From the NCBI RefSeq assembly GCF_002288525.1, contig NZ_CP023067.1, positions 3,348,501 through 3,412,500 on the forward strand: a DNA stretch of 64,000 nucleotides, given 5' to 3'. The first letter of the stretch is position 1. Each line of letters starts with the position of its first letter. This stretch comes from Sinorhizobium sojae CCBAU 05684. GTDB taxonomy: Bacteria; Pseudomonadota; Alphaproteobacteria; Rhizobiales; Rhizobiaceae. Position numbers and translations under genes: made by a program. Under the pieces are notes generated by a model that saw only the letters and a list, made by a program, of their open reading frames with translations, did not search any database and was not told the origin of the DNA. Positions 56,655 through 64,000 of this stretch are shown here, in pieces.

Positions 56655-59114
56655 CTACGTGCCGCGCGGCTTCGCCCGCGTCGTGGGCGCGGCATTGGCG
56701 GGATCCTCCGGCCAGGGGTGTTTCGGGTAGCGTCCGCGCATGTCCGCGCGCACATCCTTCCAGGAGCCGGCCCAGAAGCCCGGCAGGTCGCGGGTGGTCT
56801 GGATCGGGCGGTGGCCGGGTGAGATCAGCTCGAGAAGCAGCGGCAGCCGGCCATTGCCGATCGTCGGATGCGTCTTCAGTCCGAAGAGTTCCTGTACGCG
56901 GATCGACAGGAGCGGCTCGTCGCCCTCGTAACGGATGGGGTGCCGTTGGCCCGTCGGCGCTTCGAAATGTGTCGGTGCGAGCCGCCCGAGGTCGCGCTGG
57001 AGATCATGGGGGACGAGGGAGAGAAGGCCTTCGGCAAGGTCGCGCCCTTTGATGCCGTCGATGCCGCCGGCTTCCCCTTGAAAGCGGACGAACCATTCCT
57101 CGAGGCGGGAGAGAAGTGCCGTATCGGACATATCGGGCCAGGGCTCGCCGATCGAACGGTGCAGGAAACCGATGCGGTCGCGCAGCTGCTGCACATCCTT
57201 CGGAATGGAAAGTGTAGCCAGCCCCAATTGTCGGACGCCGTCGGCGAGCGCCCTTGCGGCCGCCTCGCCGGTCGGTCGGGGCATTGGTGCCTCCTCGAAG
57301 ATGATGGCGCCGAGCCGCGTCACCCGCCGGGCGCGCACCTGCCGGCTCGTCCGGTCGAAAAAGCTCTGCTCCTCGCGGACGATCGCCTCGGGCATATGCA
57401 CTTCGACCTCCGCCCGGTTAATCTCTGCGGCGGCAAGGACCCGCTGCGCACCCGCCCGTCCCGTCAGGTCGGCGACCACCAGCATTTCGGCCGCCGCCAG
57501 CCTTTCGGTTTCCGGCACCTCCGCACCGCGTCCATTGGCCATCACGAAGCGGCCGCGGCCGCCACGCTGAAGCGCAATGCGATCGGGAAATGCGTGCATC
57601 AGCAGCGGGCCCGGCAGGGCGCGCGCGCCATTGGTCCTTGCCCCGCCGAGGCCCGCGGCCATGCGTCTGGCGAGCCCGCGGGCCGCTTCAGCCCTTTCGC
57701 CGCGATCGCTTCGGAAGCGTCGCAGCCGTTCTTCGATGTCGAGACCGTTGCCGCCGAGACCCTGCTCGGTCAGCATCACGGCAATGAGGCAGGCTTCCGC
57801 CGCCTGGTTCTCCTCGGCGGCCGAGACCGCCATGGCGGCGAGCCGCACGGGCAGCGCGAGGTCGCGGATCCTGCGACCCCTCGGCGTCAGCGCGCCTTGG
57901 ACATCGAGCGCGCCGAGGGCGACGAGCAGGCCGCGTGCCTCGCGCAGGGTCGCCTCCAGCGGCGGGTCGAGGAAGGCAAGCGATGACGGATCGGCAACGC
58001 CCCAATGGGCGAGATCGAGCAGCAGACCGGAAAGGTCGCTCGCGAGAATCTGCGGCGGGGTGAAGGCGGCAAGCGCTGCCGTCTGCCCCGCATGCCACAG
58101 CCGGATCGCGATGCCCGGCTCGGTTCGCCCGGCGCGCCCGGCCCGCTGGTCGGCGGATGCGCGCGAAACGCGTACGGTCTCCAGCCGTGTGATCCCCGTC
58201 GAGGCTTCGAATACCGGCAGCCGCTGCAAGCCGCTGTCGATGACAATGCGCACTCCGTCGATGGTGATCGAGGTCTCGGCAATCGATGTCGCAAGCACGA
58301 TCTTGCGCGTGCCCGGTGGTGCCGGCCGGATTGCCGAATCCTGTTCCTTCTGGCCGAGATTGCCGTAAAGCGGCACGACCATGGTGTTGTTGCCAAAGCG
58401 TCCGGAAAGCCGCTCCGCCGTGCGGGTGATCTCGGCCTGGCCGGGCAGGAAGGCGAGGATCGAGCCCGCTTCGGAGCGATGCGCCTCGGTGATCGTGCGC
58501 ACCACTGCGTCCTCGACGCTTTCGGACAGGTTCCTCGTCTCGTGGCGGATTTCCACCGGAAAGCTGCGGCCCTCGCTCTTGAGCACGGGTGCGTTGCCGA
58601 GCAGTTCCGAAACGCGCTCCACGTCGAGCGTCGCCGACATGACGATGATCCTCAGATCCTCGCGCAAGGCCGACTGCACGTCGAGCGCCAGCGCGAGACC
58701 GAAGTCGGCGTCGAGCGATCGCTCGTGGAATTCGTCGAAAAGAACGGCTGAAACGCCGGAAAGCTCGGGATCGTCCAGGATCATGCGGGTGAAGACGCCT
58801 TCGGTCACCACCTCGATCCGCGTTTTTGCGGAAATGCGGTTGTCGAGCCGCATGCGGTAGCCCACGGTCTCCCCAGGCTTTTCGCCGAGGAGTTCGGCCA
58901 TGCGGCCTGCGGCAGCCCGTGCCGCAAGGCGGCGCGGCTCGAGCAGAATGATCTTGCCGTTTCTCGCCCAAGGCTGGTCGAGGAGGAAGAGCGGTACCAG
59001 CGTCGTCTTGCCGGCGCCGGGCGGCGCCGAGAGCACGACCGACCGCGCATGATCGAGTGCTCCGCCGAGCGCGGGCAGTATCTCGCGAACCGGAAGGGGC
59101 GGAAGCAGTCGCAT
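56655..59114 (-). CDS. hrpB: ATP-dependent RNA helicase HrpB
   Basis: An 819-residue DEAH-type helicase. It has Walker A APPGAGKTT at about 30-38, the DEFHERS box near residue 128, SATLD, and the C-terminal motifs RAGRAGRTEPG and the HrpB-specific tail. The exact RNA target is unknown; the family processes mRNA in Enterobacteria. Its ATG overlaps the stop of the ABC ATPase gene by 1 nt (TGATG), so it is the last gene of that operon. Confidence 0.92.
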   Translation of the reverse strand: MRLLPPLPVREILPALGGALDHARSVVLSAPPGAGKTTLVPLFLLDQPWARNGKIILLEPRRLAARAAAGRMAELLGEKPGETVGYRMRLDNRISAKTRIEVVTEGVFTRMILDDPELSGVSAVLFDEFHERSLDADFGLALALDVQSALREDLRIIVMSATLDVERVSELLGNAPVLKSEGRSFPVEIRHETRNLSESVEDAVVRTITEAHRSEAGSILAFLPGQAEITRTAERLSGRFGNNTMVVPLYGNLGQKEQDSAIRPAPPGTRKIVLATSIAETSITIDGVRIVIDSGLQRLPVFEASTGITRLETVRVSRASADQRAGRAGRTEPGIAIRLWHAGQTAALAAFTPPQILASDLSGLLLDLAHWGVADPSSLAFLDPPLEATLREARGLLVALGALDVQGALTPRGRRIRDLALPVRLAAMAVSAAEENQAAEACLIAVMLTEQGLGGNGLDIEERLRRFRSDRGERAEAARGLARRMAAGLGGARTNGARALPGPLLMHAFPDRIALQRGGRGRFVMANGRGAEVPETERLAAAEMLVVADLTGRAGAQRVLAAAEINRAEVEVHMPEAIVREEQSFFDRTSRQVRARRVTRLGAIIFEEAPMPRPTGEAAARALADGVRQLGLATLSIPKDVQQLRDRIGFLHRSIGEPWPDMSDTALLSRLEEWFVRFQGEAGGIDGIKGRDLAEGLLSLVPHDLQRDLGRLAPTHFEAPTGQRHPIRYEGDEPLLSIRVQELFGLKTHPTIGNGRLPLLLELISPGHRPIQTTRDLPGFWAGSWKDVRADMRGRYPKHPWPEDPANAAPTTRAKPRGT

Positions 59115-59797
59115 CAGCCGTCTCCCTCGCGTCCGATCTCGATCACCAGGCCGCCGGCGGCTTCCGCGTCGGCCTCGTCATGGGTAACGAGAACGGCCGG
59201 CAATCGGGAAGCCCTCGCCTTGAAAAAGACGAGGTCGCGCGTCTGCTGGCGAAGTGCCGTGTCGAGTTTCGAGAAGGGCTCGTCGAGCAGCAGGAAACGC
59301 GGCGCCGAGATGAGCACGCGCTGCAGGGCGACGCGGGCCTTCTCGCCGCCGGAGAGCGTTTCCGGATCGCGATCGAAGAAGCCGGCAAGCCCGACCTCGT
59401 CCAGTGCCTGCTCGGCCAGTTCGCGTCGTGCCCGGCGGCCGCTGACCGATTGCGGGATGGCGAACAGAATGTTGCCGCCAACGGACAAGTGGGGAAAGAG
59501 CAGCGGATCCTGGAACAGGATGCCCGCATGGCGCCGGTTGGCCGCAAGCCCGGTCAGATCCTCGTCGCCGATCAGCACCTTTCCACTGGCCTCGAATGCC
59601 GGATCGAGAAACCCGCCGGCAAAGGCTAGCAAGGTGGACTTGCCCGACCCGGAGGGGCCCATTACGGTCAGGATCTCGCCCGGCATCACCGTTGCCGAGA
59701 GCGCAAGCAGCGTCCGCCCCGCGAGCCGGATCCGAACATCCGACAGCATCAGCGATTTCGACCTGGTTGGGGAGTTGGCCCTGGCGAAGTCCTGCAT
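59114..59797 (-). CDS. ABC transporter ATP-binding protein (YnjD type)
   Basis: A 227-residue ATPase with Walker A GPSGSGKST, signature LSGGEKARVALQR and Walker B LLLDEPFSKLD. It works with the permease and binding protein encoded just upstream, in the YnjBCD arrangement. It abuts the permease stop with no gap. The substrate of YnjBCD is not established, so none is given. Confidence 0.88.
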   Translation of the reverse strand: MQDFARANSPTRSKSLMLSDVRIRLAGRTLLALSATVMPGEILTVMGPSGSGKSTLLAFAGGFLDPAFEASGKVLIGDEDLTGLAANRRHAGILFQDPLLFPHLSVGGNILFAIPQSVSGRRARRELAEQALDEVGLAGFFDRDPETLSGGEKARVALQRVLISAPRFLLLDEPFSKLDTALRQQTRDLVFFKARASRLPAVLVTHDEADAEAAGGLVIEIGREGDG

Positions 59798-61504
59798 TCA
59801 CGTCCTCATGGCGCGCCGGTTGCGAAATAGCAACTGCGGCCCGAGCGACGCAAGGAGAAATGCGAGGAAAGGCAGAAGCGCCTGGACGAGCGCGTAGACT
59901 CCGATGACTCGCCGGTCGCCGCCGGAGGCCAGCGCGACCGACTCGGTTGCAATCGTCGTCACTCGTCCCGCGCCGATGAGCAGCGTCGGCAGGTAAAGGC
60001 TGACGGACACCGAAAACCCGACGGCAAAGGCGGTGAGGCAGGCCCGGAAGAGCATCGGCAGGCGCACCGTGATCAGGATTCGCAAAGGGGACTTGCCGAA
60101 GCCGGCGGCGATTTGCTCGAAGCGCGGGTCGAGCGCACGCCACGGCGAGGAGAGCGATAGCAGCACGTAGGGCAGCACGAACAGGAAGTGTGCCGCAATC
60201 ACCGTCGCAAAGGCGGGCTTCAAGCCAGCGGCGAGGATGAGGACCTGCAGGCCGAAAATGAAACTGATCTCCGGCAGCAGCAGGGGAAGATAGAGCGATT
60301 TGTAGCCTATTCCGTTGCTGCCGCGCGCTGCGGCGCCGTTCCGGTTGAGAAGCAGGATGGCAATGAGCAGGGCGAGCGAGGCTGCGGAGACTGCAAGCGC
60401 GATCGTGGCGCGAAGCGGCGGCCCGATTTGCGGCAGGCTGCGAAGCCAGATTCGTGGCGTGATATGCATCGGTAAGCTATCGGGAAAGGGCCAAAGGCCC
60501 GCGACCGACCAGAGACCGAGAGCAGCAAGCCCCAAGAAAATGAGAACGGCCGAGGTGGCCATAGCGACCGCCGATGCAAGCCGCAACGCGCCGTCATTTC
60601 GAAAACGCCGTCCGGTTGCGGTCATTCGGACAAGCGCGATCCTGCCGAGCCGTTCGACCGCGAACCACAATGCGATCGCCATACCGACGACGGCAAGCTG
60701 CAGCATGGCGGCAGCCGAAGCGAGAAAACGCGCGCTGAGTTCATGATCCGCCGTCCACTGGGCGATGCGCACCGGCAAGGTCGCCGGCAGTTGCGGCCCG
60801 AGAATGATGGCGACGTCGACCACCGAAACGGAATAGACGAGTACCGCAAACACGGCGAGCCGGATCTGCCGGTAGAGGGCAGGCCAGAGGGTGACGAGAA
60901 ACCCGCTTACATGGCCGTGGCCGAGCGCCGCGGTCAGTTGTCGCGATCGGCGAAGCGGAAGCTGTGGCAAGGCCGCGAGCGCGACCAGAAAGAGAAAGGG
61001 AATTTCCTTCGCGACAAGCCCCGCGATCATCGAGAGCGCGAGCGGATCGTTCGGCACCAGCCATTGCGGCGGCCGGGCGAAGCCCGTCAGCTCGGGCGAG
61101 ATCAGCCGAAGCAAAAAGCCCGAGGGCGCGATCAGGAAAGCGAGCGCGAAGGCGGCGGCGGCGTGCGGCACCGCCAGCAGAGGCGAAACCAGGTGCTGGA
61201 TGCGCGAAAAGACCGGCGTGCCGGCGAATCCCGCCAGGAAGGCGCCGACAATCGCGACCGAAATCGATGTTGTTACCAGGCCGGCGACAAGCCCCGTGAG
61301 CGCCGAGCGCAGGATATGCGGTTGGCTCGCAAGCTCGGCAAAATGGTCCAGCGTGAACCGGGCTTCCCCTAGCGCGGGGAGATAGCCAAAGGCGGGCAGG
61401 GCAACTCCCGCCACGCCGGCAAGCACCGGCAGTCCGAGAATGAGGACGAGCAGCCGGTTCGCGTCGAAGAGAGGGTGTGCGCCCGTGTCAGTTGGGGGCG
61501 CCAT
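59798..61504 (-). CDS. ABC transporter permease, fused double domain (YnjC type)
   Basis: A 568-residue protein with about 12 membrane spans and two BPD_transp_1-like halves, each with an EAA-type loop (PLRRSRQLTAALGHGHV in the first half; DPRFEQIAAGFGKSPL in the second). A single chain thus supplies both channel halves, as in iron- and thiamine-type importers. It overlaps the binding-protein gene by 17 nt and abuts the ATPase gene. Confidence 0.87.
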   Translation of the reverse strand: MAPPTDTGAHPLFDANRLLVLILGLPVLAGVAGVALPAFGYLPALGEARFTLDHFAELASQPHILRSALTGLVAGLVTTSISVAIVGAFLAGFAGTPVFSRIQHLVSPLLAVPHAAAAFALAFLIAPSGFLLRLISPELTGFARPPQWLVPNDPLALSMIAGLVAKEIPFLFLVALAALPQLPLRRSRQLTAALGHGHVSGFLVTLWPALYRQIRLAVFAVLVYSVSVVDVAIILGPQLPATLPVRIAQWTADHELSARFLASAAAMLQLAVVGMAIALWFAVERLGRIALVRMTATGRRFRNDGALRLASAVAMATSAVLIFLGLAALGLWSVAGLWPFPDSLPMHITPRIWLRSLPQIGPPLRATIALAVSAASLALLIAILLLNRNGAAARGSNGIGYKSLYLPLLLPEISFIFGLQVLILAAGLKPAFATVIAAHFLFVLPYVLLSLSSPWRALDPRFEQIAAGFGKSPLRILITVRLPMLFRACLTAFAVGFSVSVSLYLPTLLIGAGRVTTIATESVALASGGDRRVIGVYALVQALLPFLAFLLASLGPQLLFRNRRAMRT

Positions 61505-62714
61505 AACGCCGGATCCATTCAGCCTCGATGCGCGTCATCCAGCTGGGATGCGGTTCTTCGAGGGCCGGTCCGAGCTCATCGGGCTTGAGCGTCGCCACAC
61601 CCAGGTCGAGATTTTCGAAGGCGGATCGATCTGCTGTCGGAAGCTTACCCAGAGAAAGAACCGTCGGATCGCCCCAGATCTTCGGATCTTGCTTGTGCAA
61701 CTGCGCCTCCGGCGAAAGCAGGAAATTCGCAAAGAGCAGCGCGCCCGCCTTCGCCGTCGCATTGTAGGGGACGGCGAGGAAATGCGTGTTGCCAAGCGTA
61801 CCCCCGGAAAAAACGAAGGAGCGCACCGTCTCCGGCAGCTCGCCATTCGCGATCGCCGACGAGGCCTCCGCCGGGTTGAAGGCGAAGATGATGTCGAGTT
61901 CGCCGTCGGCAAGCTTCTGCTTCATGTCCGGATAGTTCTGCGGATAGGCCTTGCCTTGGCGCCACAACAGCGGCTTCAAGCGGTCGAGATAGGCGAAGAG
62001 GGGGGCAGTATCAGCGGCGAACATCGCCTCGTCGACCGGTTTCTGCAGCTTGCCCGTATCGTCGATCAGTTCGATGAGCACCTGTTTCAGAAAGCTCGAG
62101 CCGATGAAGTCCGGCGGCTGCGGATAGGAGAAACGCCCCGGATTGGCCTTAGCCCATATCAGCAGTTCCTCGGCCGAGTCGGGCAGTTCGTTCGCTTCGG
62201 TGCGGGCCGAATCGTAGAAGAACACGAGCTTTGCGCCGCCCCAGGGGCTTTCCAGCCCCTCGGTCGGGATGGTGAAGTCGGTTAGCACCGTCGGCTTTGT
62301 CTCGTGATCGACATAGCGCCAGTTCGGCAATCTCGTCGCCCAATCGGGCCCAAAGAGCAGGCCCTGCCTCTTCATCGCCGCGAAGTTCTCGCCGTTGATC
62401 CAGATGAGATCGACCGAGCCGCCGTCATCCTTGCCCGCCGATTTCTCGGCGACGACCGTCGCCACTGCCTTTGCCGTATCGTCGAGCTTCACATGGACTA
62501 CGGAGACGCCATGGCGGGCCTTCATCTCCTCGCCCGCCCACCCGATATAGGCGTTGATGGTCTCGGAACCGCCCCAGGCGTTGAAGTAGACCGTCTGGCC
62601 CTTGGCCTCGGCGACGACCTTGTCCCAATTGCCGGGATCGGCGGCGACCGCACCGCCCGCAACTGCGCACGCCAATAGGAGTGCCGCGGCGATTTTCCCT
62701 GCCCATTCGACCAT
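61488..62714 (-). CDS. ABC transporter periplasmic binding protein (YnjB type)
   Basis: A 408-residue protein with a signal peptide (IAAALLLACAVAGGAVA, cleavage near residue 25) and a type II binding-protein fold. INGENFAAMKRQGLLFGP and NPAEASSAIANGELP are typical of the YnjB/polyamine-iron-like group. It delivers an unidentified solute to the YnjC-YnjD importer. It is the first gene of the operon that ends in hrpB. The 127-bp gap before it shows no gene. Confidence 0.87.
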   Translation of the reverse strand: MVEWAGKIAAALLLACAVAGGAVAADPGNWDKVVAEAKGQTVYFNAWGGSETINAYIGWAGEEMKARHGVSVVHVKLDDTAKAVATVVAEKSAGKDDGGSVDLIWINGENFAAMKRQGLLFGPDWATRLPNWRYVDHETKPTVLTDFTIPTEGLESPWGGAKLVFFYDSARTEANELPDSAEELLIWAKANPGRFSYPQPPDFIGSSFLKQVLIELIDDTGKLQKPVDEAMFAADTAPLFAYLDRLKPLLWRQGKAYPQNYPDMKQKLADGELDIIFAFNPAEASSAIANGELPETVRSFVFSGGTLGNTHFLAVPYNATAKAGALLFANFLLSPEAQLHKQDPKIWGDPTVLSLGKLPTADRSAFENLDLGVATLKPDELGPALEEPHPSWMTRIEAEWIRRYGAPN

Positions 62715-62841
62715 GTCGTTCCGCTCCCCTTTGCTGCCGGCGAGGGTAAGGCCCTGATAGTGGGCGTCAATCCGGGTTGCCGATGGCAGCCGTCACGATT
62801 CGGTGAGGTGGCCGGCCGGTGCGACGAATCCCTTGCAAAGC

Positions 62842-63783
62842 CTACGCCCGGCTTGCCTCGAAGGCGAGCACGGCGCCGGCGAGATCCTCGAGAGCCGCGC
62901 CGACCGACTTGAAGAGGGTGATCTCGTCGGGTGCGGTGCGCCCGGGATGCTTGCCCCGCGCGAGCTCGAAGAGATCGGCGCGGATCGCATCTTCCGTGAT
63001 CACGCCGGCACGCAGCGGCTGGACGATGTCGCCGCCTTCGCTGAGGGCGCCTTCGCGCGTGTCGACGAAGACGTTGGCACGACTGACTGCCTCATCGTCC
63101 GACTCCCGCATACTGGGCTTGAAGGCGCCGATGAGGTCGAGATGGGCGCCCGATTTCAGCCAGTCGCCGCGGATCAGCGGCTCGGTGGAGAGCGTCGCGC
63201 AGGAGACGATGTCCGCCTCGCGGGCGGCCGTTTCGAGGTCGCTTGCAACCGAGACCTCGACGCCCTGGAGATCGAGCTCGTGCGCGGTCGCTTCGGCTTT
63301 CTTTGGGTCGCGTCCCCAGATGGCCACTTGGCGGATCGGGCGTACGGAGGCATAGGCCTCGATGAGGTTCGTGGACAGCCGCCCTGTGCCGACCATCAAT
63401 AGCCGGCTCGCATCTTGGCGCGCGAGGTACCGGGCCGCAAACGCGGAAGCCGCGGCGGTGCGCCGGGCGGTGAGTTCGCCGCCGTCGATGATCGCCAACA
63501 GTTCCCCGGTCTTGCCGGAAGACAGCAGATAGCTGCCGTAGATCGCCGGAAGTCCCCGCGTCTGGTTGCCCGGGAACACCGAAACCATCTTCACGCCGAT
63601 ATAGGCGCCCGGCTGCCAGGCCGGCATCAGGAGCAGCGTCGCATCCGGCTCACCCGGTACCTCCACACCGTGATGGTGACGAACGGGCATGACACAGCCG
63701 TTTGCAAACATGTCGCCGAGCGCCTCAACAAGGCGATCCCAGGGCAGCGCCGCGCGCGTCTGGGCGGCATCCAGTACCAGCAT
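62842..63783 (-). CDS. Ornithine cyclodeaminase / mu-crystallin family enzyme
   Basis: A 313-residue NAD(P)-binding protein. It has the substrate-side KMVSVFPGNQTRGLPA, the Rossmann stretch LLMVGTGRLSTNLIEAY and LIGAFKPSMRE. The family includes ornithine cyclodeaminase, alanine dehydrogenase and the Pyr2C/Pip2C imine reductases (LhpI). I favour an imine reductase or cyclodeaminase of cyclic amino acids but cannot decide. ATG 63783 has AAGGAG 8 nt upstream. It is not linked by overlap to the ABC operon. Confidence 0.85.
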   Translation of the reverse strand: MLVLDAAQTRAALPWDRLVEALGDMFANGCVMPVRHHHGVEVPGEPDATLLLMPAWQPGAYIGVKMVSVFPGNQTRGLPAIYGSYLLSSGKTGELLAIIDGGELTARRTAAASAFAARYLARQDASRLLMVGTGRLSTNLIEAYASVRPIRQVAIWGRDPKKAEATAHELDLQGVEVSVASDLETAAREADIVSCATLSTEPLIRGDWLKSGAHLDLIGAFKPSMRESDDEAVSRANVFVDTREGALSEGGDIVQPLRAGVITEDAIRADLFELARGKHPGRTAPDEITLFKSVGAALEDLAGAVLAFEASRA

Positions 63784-64000
63784 TTTTGGTTCTCCTTCCG
63801 CGAATACCCGGTGACACTAGCAGCCTTTCTCGGGCAGGGAAAAGTGGGTCAGGTCTTGTGGCTGTTCGGGCATGGAGGTCTGCCAGGACGGATTTTCGAA
63901 AATTTAACCGCCAGGTCAATCTTTCGCCGGTACTGAGGGTTGCATTTTGGCGCAAATTTCTCGCAAGATGAAAATAGCCGGTCTTTTCAAGGGATTATCA
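63784..64000. other. Upstream region at the window end
   Basis: The last 217 bp form the upstream region of the cyclodeaminase-family gene. I see no gene, clear promoter or repeat here before the window ends. Confidence 0.5.

Overview
This window looks like a core chromosomal segment of a fast-growing rhizobium, most likely Sinorhizobium/Ensifer. The reasons are the high and even GC, the dense gene packing with 1-11 nt overlaps, the presence of ChvG/ExoS-ChvI, ActS-ActR, a short HPr kinase, PhaZ and the trpFBA-accD-folC block, and intergenic repeats of the rhizobial RIME type. I see no insertion sequence, prophage, CRISPR array, tRNA or rRNA. Base and codon use look uniform, so nothing clearly points to recent transfer. 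Species identity and gene names are inferred from protein recognition and gene order, not from a search.

Left end (1-8605, + strand): a deoxysugar (L-fucose-type) uptake and catabolism cluster. It holds a UxaA-type dehydratase, an aldo/keto reductase, a ribose-family ABC importer (binding protein, double ATPase, permease), a zinc dehydrogenase and a fuconolactonase-like amidohydrolase. Two copies of a 20-bp palindrome sit before the first gene and before the binding-protein gene, and probably bind one regulator encoded outside the window. 8606-17052 (+): PHB depolymerase phaZ with a PhaR-like site, a DUF2852 protein, a YgjP-type metallohydrolase, then trpF-trpB-trpA-accD-folC.

17112-35090 (- strand): divL, a tsaE-amgK fusion, murU, addB, addA and trxA form a tight series. 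Upstream of it lie ahcY (with a SahR-like operator), HPr, EIIA(Man), short HPr kinase, chvG and chvI. This block joins cell-cycle control (DivL with Tyr in place of the phospho-His), peptidoglycan recycling, tRNA t6A synthesis, recombination repair, the regulatory PTS and the ChvG/ChvI envelope and symbiosis two-component system.

35419-47010: pckA, arfB and alkB (+); the minus-strand histidine operon hisB-DUF2628-hisH-hisA-hisF-hisE ending in coaA; then hslV-GNAT-hslU and a DUF1402 secreted protein (+). 47181-53037 (+): cytochrome P450, a lone HyuA-type protein and malate synthase G. 53146-63783: an L,D-transpeptidase lipoprotein (-), mmcB (+), actR and actS (-), hrpB with an overlapping YnjBCD-type ABC transporter (-), and an ornithine-cyclodeaminase-family enzyme (-).

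No wholly novel system stands out. The most interesting signals are the TsaE-AmgK fusion beside MurU, the DivL tyrosine with a CtrA-like box upstream, the paired palindromes of the sugar cluster, the SahR- and PhaR-like sites, parS-like palindromes, the AccD without its zinc-finger cysteines, and the acetyltransferase wedged between hslV and hslU.
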